NCBI GenBank assembly: GCA_002398105.1
Contig: DHCD01000110.1
Coordinates: 21,505 to 26,758, forward strand
DNA: 5,254 bases
Source of the DNA: Syntrophomonas sp. UBA4911
GTDB taxonomy: Bacteria > Bacillota > Syntrophomonadia > Syntrophomonadales > Syntrophomonadaceae
Direction of reading: 5' to 3'
This document shows, one piece after another, positions 1 to 4,719 of the stretch. Position 1 is the first letter of the stretch, and each line of letters starts with the position of its first letter. Position numbers and translations under genes: made by a program. The notes under the pieces are model-generated. The model made no database searches. It was not told the DNA's origin and worked only from the letters and a program-made list of their open reading frames with translations.

Positions 1-1828
1 TACCTTTGCGGTTTCTTTTGTTGTCATACATTCTGGCGTCAGCTATATTGATGGCTTCCAGCAAACGGGGGGCATCAAGGGGACAGGTAGCTACCCCGAA
101 ATCGGCAAAAATATCTATATCTACTCCGGCAGGCCGTTGCCGGCTGATTTCCTGGTTGACCCGGTCAAGAGCTTTTTGGGCCTGCTGCAGCGAAGTGTCG
201 GGGAACAGCACAATAAACTCGTCTCCTCCGTAACGTCCTGCTAAGTCAATGGAGCGAATCGTCTTCAGTATAGCATTGGCCGTGGCCTTTAGTACTTCAT
301 CCCCAACGGCATGACCGAAGCGGTCGTTTATTAGCTTGAAATTCCCTAAATCCAATATAGCTACACTGGCCTTGCCTCCGTGGCGCTTGGTTTTTTCGTC
401 TTCTTCTTCAATCCGCTTCATTAAATAACGCCGGTTCCACACGCCGGTTAGCGGGTCAATCAGAGCCTCCTGCTCTATGCGGGTGATCAGGTTGTTGAGT
501 TCCCAGAATACCGCCAGGTAACTGCCGATAATAAGAGCAAACTCTATATCCTGGTTAGTAAAGGGATGATTTTGGGCCAGACAGAATATTCCATGAATTT
601 CATCGCGAAACCCTATAGGGCTAAAAAACTGGTGGCATCGTCCTGATTCGGGTTCAATTATTTTCATGGTTTTGGCCGTTGCTGTCTGCTGCAGCAAATC
701 AAGGCTGAATATTTTAGTACCTGCTTCCGCTTCTGTATAATGATTCTGTACCAGCAACTCGAAATCATAGCCCTGCTCACCTGCAACGGTGCGATATATA
801 GCGGTGGAACAAAAGTCCATTTCCGCCAGCATGTCGGTGATGAGACGGGAAATCATGCCGACATCCCGCTCCAGCAGGCTCTTGTTGACCAGCTCATGCA
901 GAGCCCGCAGGCGGGTGGCTTCCTGATTAAGTTTATTTTTGGCATCCATTTCTTCCAGATGCAGAGCGATATGCGAGGCCAGCATGTTCATCAGTTCGAA
1001 ATCAAGTTGGCTGAAGGCGTTCCTTTCTATATGGTCTATAGCGACCAGTCCCCATTTAAAGTTCTTATAAATAATGGGGACAATAATAATCGACTGGATT
1101 TCACTATGATAACAGTCCATAGCGCTCACTTCGGCCTGGACATTACCGCTGTAAAAGGACTTGCCAGTGGATAGAACCTGTTCCAGTATGCTTCCTTTGC
1201 GGCTCAGTATGGATTCCAGATTACGGGAAGGGGGGGCTCCGGCAATCTCCTTGATGGTATAGGATGCAGCCTCTTTGGACTCCCGCACCGCAATCATAAA
1301 GTTACGGTAATTTATAATAAAAGGTAATGAGCGGCTTATCACCATAAAATCATCGGCGAAAGACCAGGATTCACTAAGATAGCGGAATATATTGAATAAA
1401 TCCTTCTGGCCGTTGGATAGCTTCTCCATTTTGGCTTTTTGCAGCCGTTGCTCTTTATTGGCCGAACGAAGTTGGGTCAATAGTCGCTGAGCAGGCCGAT
1501 AAAGAAAAAAATAAATCAAGAGCAGGATAATAATCAGAAACAATACTATAATCAATATGCCGGGAAGCGATTTGCAGGCTGTAGAATTATCGGGGGCGAG
1601 AAACAGCAGGGAACTGATTTTAAGCCTATCGCTATAAGAAGTGTGATTATTATGGACGAAGAGATGATGGGTGTTAAATTCCGGGCGAACAGAAATGCCG
1701 GCTTTATCCGTAAGACTGAATTCAGCCATAACCGGTGAAGGGGCATGAGCTGCTGTCAGCAGTGACAAGGCTAATAACAGTATTGTTCCCGCCCGTGCCG
1801 CCTGAATTTTATTGAATAATTCTTTCAG
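1..1828 (-). CDS. Membrane-anchored GAF-GAF-GGDEF diguanylate cyclase (3' end cut by window edge)
   Basis: The gene predicts a cyclase that joins two GTP into the second messenger cyclic di-GMP, with its catalytic part in the cytoplasm. An unbroken frame of 609 codons runs to the left edge. It opens with a hydrophobic signal-like stretch (residues 1-35, ending near an A-H-A or V-M-A site). About 50 extracytoplasmic residues follow, then a strong transmembrane helix (about 90-110), a charged linker, two GAF-like regions (about 143-290 and 306-443) and a GGDEF domain from D458 (DPLTG). The active-site GGDEF is intact at 534-538, and an RxxD product-inhibition site lies five residues upstream, so an active, feedback-inhibited enzyme is expected. 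The metal-binding aspartate loop reads DLGNFKLIND: the first Asp and the Asn are kept, but the usual third-position Asp is Gly. The frame ends in ADARMYDNKRNRKG, close to the normal end of the domain, so only a few residues are missing. No ATG sits near the ribosome binding site; I chose CTG at 1828. The ligands of the GAF regions are unknown. Confidence 0.93.
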   Translation of the reverse strand, partial: MKELFNKIQAARAGTILLLALSLLTAAHAPSPVMAEFSLTDKAGISVRPEFNTHHLFVHNNHTSYSDRLKISSLLFLAPDNSTACKSLPGILIIVLFLIIILLLIYFFLYRPAQRLLTQLRSANKEQRLQKAKMEKLSNGQKDLFNIFRYLSESWSFADDFMVISRSLPFIINYRNFMIAVRESKEAASYTIKEIAGAPPSRNLESILSRKGSILEQVLSTGKSFYSGNVQAEVSAMDCYHSEIQSIIIVPIIYKNFKWGLVAIDHIERNAFSQLDFELMNMLASHIALHLEEMDAKNKLNQEATRLRALHELVNKSLLERDVGMISRLITDMLAEMDFCSTAIYRTVAGEQGYDFELLVQNHYTEAEAGTKIFSLDLLQQTATAKTMKIIEPESGRCHQFFSPIGFRDEIHGIFCLAQNHPFTNQDIEFALIIGSYLAVFWELNNLITRIEQEALIDPLTGVWNRRYLMKRIEEEDEKTKRHGGKASVAILDLGNFKLINDRFGHAVGDEVLKATANAILKTIRSIDLAGRYGGDEFIVLFPDTSLQQAQKALDRVNQEISRQRPAGVDIDIFADFGVATCPLDAPRLLEAINIADARMYDNKRNRKG

Positions 1829-1836
1829 AATTATAT

Positions 1837-1843
1837 CCCTCCT
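1837..1843 (-). promoter_or_regulatory. Ribosome binding site that places the cyclase start at a CTG codon
   Basis: The minus strand carries AGGAGGG here. CTG at 1828 lies 8 bases downstream, an ideal spacing, and an in-frame ATT lies 5 bases downstream. The first in-frame ATG is about 100 bases further in and would remove the signal-like hydrophobic segment. A CTG start is therefore preferred, with ATT as the alternative. Confidence 0.7.
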
Positions 1844-2078
1844 GAAGGTTATTTTTTCAAGGAGTAGTATACAGGCTTACTTAAAACGGAACTGATATAA
1901 AACCTTACCTTAAATAATTTATTCTAAACCTGATGACCTTTTTCCTGCCTGTTGAGATAATATATACAACAATTGCCGGTAAGATGCTGATTTTAATCCA
2001 TTGTTCAATAACGGTAAAAACAAAAACGGAGTAGCGGGACAGAACTTTTTGCGGTAATCTCTTATAAGATCAATAGAT

Positions 2079-2086
2079 GGAGAAGG
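2079..2086 (+). promoter_or_regulatory. Ribosome binding site of the queuosine-precursor transporter
   Basis: GGAGAAGG ends 9 bases before the ATG at 2096. Another ATG at 2088 lies between them but reads only Met-Lys-Ser before a TGA that overlaps the real start codon. This short frame may be chance or a tiny coupled leader. Confidence 0.6.
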
Positions 2087-2095
2087 TATGAAATC

Positions 2096-2704
2096 ATGAC
2101 TAGACGCGAGGTTATTTCCATTGCTTTTGTAGTTGGCCTGCTGATCAGTAATATCCTGGCGGTAAAGCTGACTGTGATTGGCTCCGTGGTGCTGCCGGCC
2201 GCGGTTATCATTTATCCGTTCTGTTTTATGCTGGGTGATATCATTACCGAGGTGTGGGGCTATCGCTATGCCCGCCAGGTGATTATAATAGGCTTCGGCG
2301 CCAATTTAATCATGGCCGTTTTCACCAGCTTGGGGGGGGTGCTGCCGGCGGCGCCGGTATGGCCTTATCAAGATGCCTATATGGCCGTATTTGCTATGGT
2401 ACCCCGGATAATGGCTGCCAGTTTTATAGCGTATTTGCTGGGGGAACTGGTTAACAGCTATACCCTGGAGAAAATAAAATCCTGGACCGGAGCCCGGCTG
2501 CTCTTCGTAAGGACCATAGGCTCCTCAATAATAGGACAGCTGCTTGATACTGCAGTATTCATTACTATTGCTTTTTATGGTACTGTTCCCAACCAGGTGC
2601 TTTTAATTATGCTGCTGAGCCAGTATCTTTTCAAGATAGGTCTGGAAGCCCTGGCCGGCACCCCGCTGGCTTACCTGATGGTCAAATGGGCCCGGACTTG
2701 CTGA
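2096..2704 (+). CDS. yhhQ: Queuosine precursor transporter, YhhQ / VUT (DUF165) family
   Basis: This is a 202-residue integral membrane protein predicted to import a queuosine precursor (preQ0, preQ1 or queuine) for tRNA wobble-base modification. It has about six hydrophobic helices, roughly at residues 5-25, 29-48, 62-84, 97-119, 138-161 and 167-195. The family signatures are in order: LGDIITEVWGY with the charged D48 and E52 after helix two, VPR at 102-104 followed by a small-residue helix, GELVNS at 116-121, the GSSIIGQLLD stretch ending in D151, and a final helix with K and E before TPLAYL. The length is close to the usual 200-230. The ATG at 2096 has a good upstream GGAGAAGG. The gene is alone on its strand, is followed by a strong terminator, and no queuosine synthesis gene lies nearby. 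Which precursor it carries cannot be read from the sequence. I found no convincing preQ1 riboswitch in the roughly 250 bases upstream. Confidence 0.93.
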   Translation: MTRREVISIAFVVGLLISNILAVKLTVIGSVVLPAAVIIYPFCFMLGDIITEVWGYRYARQVIIIGFGANLIMAVFTSLGGVLPAAPVWPYQDAYMAVFAMVPRIMAASFIAYLLGELVNSYTLEKIKSWTGARLLFVRTIGSSIIGQLLDTAVFITIAFYGTVPNQVLLIMLLSQYLFKIGLEALAGTPLAYLMVKWARTC

Positions 2705-2718
2705 TAATTTAAAATAGC

Positions 2719-2767
2719 ATAGTTGTCCTCCCTGCTTCTTAAGAGGCAGGCAGGACAACTATTTTTT
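2719..2767 (+). terminator. Strong rho-independent terminator after the transporter gene
   Basis: A long hairpin begins 15 bases after the transporter stop codon. An outer stem of about 11 pairs (ATAGTTGTCCT with AGGACAACTAT) is followed by one C-C mismatch and an inner stem starting CCTGC with GCAGG that closes on a TTAA loop. A run of six T follows at 2762-2767. On the other strand the same hairpin is followed by a weaker TTTT stretch, so it probably also ends transcription arriving from the yvrJ-like gene. Confidence 0.93.
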
Positions 2768-2840
2768 ATCAGGTCACCGACGGGCAAGGTTCTAAAAATA
2801 TAGAATATTAGTCCTCTGTCCCGCTTTTGCTCCTGTTCGT

Positions 2841-3071
2841 CTATACTGGCGGCGGATTAACCGAAAAAGGTACCGTATTCCTGCGGGAAGGGGTGACCGG
2901 TGTGGCTGAAGTCATGCAGCAGTCCCGTGCCGGCAGGGTAATTATAGCTTCACGGAGCTGGGCGATAGCATTGCTTAATTGTCCCAGTTTGGCCTCCAGC
3001 CGGATTAAAAGGTACGCTGAAACTGCAATCGGAAAGCCCATATTGCCGATAAGGTTAAGCCAATCTTCCAC
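2841..3071 (-). CDS. yvrJ: YvrJ family small membrane protein
   Basis: This is a 76-residue protein of unknown biochemical role. The N-terminal part matches the YvrJ pattern: MEDW, then a hydrophobic segment with GFPIAVSAYLLIRLE (about residues 12-26), then an amphipathic stretch rich in L, Q, A and R. This suggests one membrane helix followed by a short cytoplasmic helix. YvrJ proteins are, as I recall, usually about 45-60 residues. Here an extra tail of about 30 residues, with two adjacent cysteines, several prolines and a PPPV end, follows the conserved part. I start at GTG 3071 because AAAGGAAG lies 8 bases before it, whereas the longer GTG at 3080 overlaps that site. The shorter form also begins MEDW, as family members do. 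It is the last gene of the DUF1659-DUF2922-YvrJ cassette, 84 bases after the DUF2922 stop and behind a terminator-like hairpin. Family assignment is fairly sure; function is not known. Confidence 0.85.
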   Translation of the reverse strand: MEDWLNLIGNMGFPIAVSAYLLIRLEAKLGQLSNAIAQLREAIITLPARDCCMTSATPVTPSRRNTVPFSVNPPPV

Positions 3072-3079
3072 AGCTGACA

Positions 3080-3087
3080 CTTCCTTT
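3080..3087 (-). promoter_or_regulatory. Ribosome binding site that selects the shorter yvrJ start
   Basis: The minus strand reads AAAGGAAG. It lies 8 bases before the GTG at 3071 but overlaps the first base of the in-frame GTG at 3080, so the upstream GTG is very unlikely to be used. Confidence 0.7.
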
Positions 3088-3112
3088 CACCAATATCCAT
3101 CCGTTGGATAAG

Positions 3113-3142
3113 AAAAAGCAAGCGGGCAGGATTACTGCCCGC
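3113..3142 (-). terminator. Hairpin with T-run between DUF2922 and yvrJ (terminator or attenuator)
   Basis: On the minus strand GCGGGCAG and CTGCCCGC form a perfect 8-pair GC-rich stem with a 5-base loop. It begins 13 bases after the DUF2922 stop. The next bases are TTGC and then TTTTT. The slightly interrupted T-run suggests a terminator that could leak, which would lower yvrJ expression relative to the first two genes. If it is fully efficient, yvrJ would need its own promoter in the 41 bases between the end of the T-run and its start. Confidence 0.75.
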
Positions 3143-3155
3143 AAGAAGGATGAAT

Positions 3156-3380
3156 TTAAACCAGGTCGATTTCTTCAACGTCTTTGGTTACTATCCGAGC
3201 CGCAATTTTCCCGGTAAGTTCCCCGCCATTGCTGTTGAATATATTTTTCGCGATGATATTGCTCATGGCGGTGGAAATATCGGCGGCGTTAAGATCCTGG
3301 CGGGCGTCATATACCCGCAAACGCTGGGTGCGGTTAAGTTCAGTGGCAAAATCCATTTCCACAGTTCTCTGCATAGACAT
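3156..3380 (-). CDS. DUF2922 family small protein
   Basis: This is a 74-residue cytoplasmic-looking protein with no signal peptide or membrane segment. The pattern fits DUF2922: an N-terminal strand (TVEMDFATELNRTQ), a central strand with a DARQDLNAADI turn, a helix (STAMSNIIAKNIF), and C-terminal strands ending TKDVEEIDLV. The length matches the family. Function is unknown and no catalytic residues are apparent. The start ATG at 3380 has AAAGGAGG at 3388-3395 with 7-base spacing; a second in-frame ATG two codons later is spaced less well. It lies 40 bases downstream of the DUF1659 gene on the same strand, so the two are almost certainly co-transcribed. The usual genomic pairing with DUF1659 supports the call. 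Confidence 0.88.
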   Translation of the reverse strand: MSMQRTVEMDFATELNRTQRLRVYDARQDLNAADISTAMSNIIAKNIFNSNGGELTGKIAARIVTKDVEEIDLV

Positions 3381-3420
3381 ACGGTTTCCTCCTTTCTGTA
3401 AAATTTGCCGGGCCGCAAGT

Positions 3421-3645
3421 CTACTGGTTCGTGATTTCCACGGTATCCCGCCGCTGCACGGAAAGACTGATTTTATCCTGCAGACTGAGCAGTTCCTGGG
3501 CTACCGCGAAGAGATCCTCGTTGGCGGCATCCGGTTTTACTTTGGTAAATGCCCGGTTTTTGCTGAGTTGCTGACCTGAGGCGCCGATTCCGTTATCCAG
3601 TACCAGAACCAGGTCAGTGGCGATAGCGTTTCCAGTTATAGCCAT
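3421..3645 (-). CDS. DUF1659 family small protein
   Basis: This is a 74-residue soluble-looking protein and the first gene of the small-protein cassette. The pattern fits DUF1659: MAITGNAIATDLVLVLDNG at the N-terminus, a QQLSKNRAFTKVKPDA middle, then a helix (NEDLFAVAQELLSLQ) and a final strand around ISLSVQRRDTVEI. No catalytic or metal-binding set is visible. The start is secure: AAAGGAGGT at 3654-3662 lies 8 bases before the ATG. The leader upstream carries a small GC-rich hairpin and a plausible promoter. Like its partner DUF2922, the role is not known; the small size and constant pairing suggest that the products act together or bind each other, which is inference. Confidence 0.88.
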   Translation of the reverse strand: MAITGNAIATDLVLVLDNGIGASGQQLSKNRAFTKVKPDAANEDLFAVAQELLSLQDKISLSVQRRDTVEITNQ

Positions 3646-3673
3646 GTTCCCACACCTCCTTTATTTTTTTCCA

Positions 3674-3689
3674 CCCGGTTTAGACCGGG
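3674..3689 (-). promoter_or_regulatory. Leader hairpin upstream of the DUF1659 gene
   Basis: On the minus strand CCCGGT and ACCGGG form a 6-pair stem with a CTAA loop. The stem is followed by TGG, seven A and then the ribosome binding site. There is no T-run after it in this direction, so it is not a terminator for this strand. It may stabilise the mRNA 5' end or affect translation; that role is a guess. Confidence 0.4.
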
Positions 3690-3701
3690 CTTCTGGCTAT
3701 T

Positions 3702-3731
3702 ATTTTAGACAGGGGGCATAGAAAAGGGTAA
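3702..3731 (-). promoter_or_regulatory. Candidate sigma-70-type promoter of the small-protein cassette
   Basis: Read on the minus strand, TTACCC (3731-3726) and TAAAAT (3707-3702) are separated by 18 bases. They match the -35 consensus at 4 of 6 and the -10 consensus at 5 of 6. Transcription from here would give a leader of about 50 bases containing the hairpin at 3674-3689. A sporulation-type sigma factor cannot be excluded. Confidence 0.3.
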
Positions 3732-3915
3732 TGGCGGGGATTGAAGAAGCGGTATGAAGCTGGAGGAGAATAATAGAAACCTGTAAATTGCCGGACTCGC
3801 TTTCTGCAATAATGACCGCTGCCAGGGCAGGAAGTTGATAACTATAAATTTAGGCGCAAAAGTTCAGGGAGGATTTTGCCGCCTTAAAGTATAAGATAAT
3901 AGCTAAGAAAAGCTT

Positions 3916-3923
3916 GGGGGGTG
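3916..3923 (+). promoter_or_regulatory. Ribosome binding site that places the sirtuin start at ATG 3930
   Basis: GGGGGTGA differs from the ideal GGAGGTGA by one base and lies 6 bases before the ATG at 3930. The in-frame GTG at 3921 is part of this site and so is an unlikely start. Confidence 0.65.
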
Positions 3924-3929
3924 AAAAAG

Positions 3930-4685
3930 ATGCATAACGATATACTGGAACGGGCCGTATCTGTGCTGGCCAGTTCCCATAATACGGTGGTGGTAACCGG
4001 CGCCGGCATCAGCACCGAAGCGGGCATACCCGACTTCCGGGGGGAAAAGGGGATTTATCGGACCCTGGGCGAGGAACGGGTAATGAGTATAATAAATATC
4101 AATACCTTTCACCGAGACCCGGAAAAATTCTATGAGTTCTATCGCCGCTATTTTATTTTTTCGCCGGCAGAGCCCAGCTTGGCCCACAAAATGCTGGCCG
4201 CCATGGAGAAGAAGGGAAGAGTTAAAGCGGTTGTTACCCAAAACATTGATGGTCTGCATGAAAAGGCGGGCAGCAAAAATGTCGTCCCGGTACACGGTAA
4301 TGCCGACCGCTTCGTCTGTACCCGCACCAGGTGCGGTAAGTATTACAGCGGCGACCAGGTGCGGGAGATGAAGGCAACCGTCCCGCAATGCCCGCAATGT
4401 GGCGGAATACTGAAACCTGACGTGGTGCTTTTCGGGGAACCTATTCAAAATTATGTCGATGCCCGGGAACGGATAATGGCAGCCCGGGTACTGATGGTAA
4501 TCGGATCCTCGCTGACGGTCTACCCTCTGGCCGGATTTGTCAAAGAATTCAGTACCTTCTATCAGGACCTGATTATTATCAATAAAGGACCTACCCACAT
4601 GGATCATGCCGCTCTGGTCAAGATTGAAGTAGGCCCATCCAGTACCGGCGAAATACTTCAGGAAATTGACCGGCGGATGGATTAG
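3930..4685 (+). CDS. cobB: Sirtuin: NAD-dependent protein deacetylase (SIR2 family, class U-like)
   Basis: This 251-residue cytoplasmic enzyme is predicted to remove acetyl groups from protein lysines, consuming NAD+ and releasing nicotinamide and O-acetyl-ADP-ribose. All core motifs are present: GAGISTEAGIPDFRG (24-38) for NAD binding, TQNIDGLHEKAG (103-114), the catalytic H122 in VHGN, KPDVVLFGE (162-170), GSSLTVYP (192-199) and IIIN (215-218). A four-cysteine zinc module uses C130, C135, C154 and C157. The first cysteine pair is spaced C-x4-C instead of the usual C-x2-C. The Tyr-x-x-Arg pair that marks class III desuccinylases seems absent: at the aligned place the protein has Y71-R-R-Y74. 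With the overall resemblance to Thermotoga Sir2, this points to a deacetylase of the bacterial U class. The start is ATG 3930, chosen from the ribosome binding site; an upstream GTG at 3921 would add three residues. The gene is divergent from the small-protein cassette and its substrates are unknown. The symbol is the general bacterial name, not proof of orthology to E. coli cobB. Confidence 0.95.
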   Translation: MHNDILERAVSVLASSHNTVVVTGAGISTEAGIPDFRGEKGIYRTLGEERVMSIININTFHRDPEKFYEFYRRYFIFSPAEPSLAHKMLAAMEKKGRVKAVVTQNIDGLHEKAGSKNVVPVHGNADRFVCTRTRCGKYYSGDQVREMKATVPQCPQCGGILKPDVVLFGEPIQNYVDARERIMAARVLMVIGSSLTVYPLAGFVKEFSTFYQDLIIINKGPTHMDHAALVKIEVGPSSTGEILQEIDRRMD

Positions 4686-4719
4686 CCGGGAAACAGGCAT
4701 CCCCTTAATTGCCGGCTAA
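4682..4719. repeat. Inverted repeat at the convergent sirtuin / glycosyltransferase ends
   Basis: TTAGCCGG (4682-4689) and CCGGCTAA (4712-4719) are perfect 8-base arms with a 22-base loop. The left arm contains the sirtuin stop codon, the loop holds the glycosyltransferase stop, and the right arm lies in the last codons of the glycosyltransferase. There is no T-run on either side, so a weak shared transcription end is possible but not established. Confidence 0.4.

Noticed and set aside
740..1174. A 144-codon plus-strand open frame
   Set aside because: It is antisense to the GAF region of the diguanylate cyclase, whose frame is continuous here and shows clear domain sequence.
1552..1746. A 64-codon minus-strand frame with a hydrophobic stretch
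   Set aside because: It is in a different frame from the cyclase, which uses this stretch for its outer segment and membrane helix; it has no ribosome binding site.
1866..1871. TATACT on the minus strand as a -10 box for the cyclase gene
   Set aside because: No acceptable -35 box is found 16-18 bases upstream, so the promoter is not supported.
2010..2032. A-rich stretch resembling the tail of a preQ1-I riboswitch
   Set aside because: It lacks the required upstream GC stem and C-rich loop, and no start codon follows at the expected distance.
2790..2805. Small AT-rich inverted repeat TTCTA...TAGAA
   Set aside because: Five A/T-rich pairs in AT-rich DNA are expected by chance, and the strong terminator next to it already explains transcription ends here.
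3184..3579. A 131-codon plus-strand frame across the DUF2922 and DUF1659 genes
   Set aside because: It is antisense to two small genes that each have a near-perfect ribosome binding site and a recognisable family pattern.
3903..4700. A 265-codon open frame on the minus strand opposite the sirtuin gene
   Set aside because: It lies wholly antisense to a gene with every SIR2 motif, its translation resembles no family I know, and its openness follows from the codon bias of the sirtuin strand.
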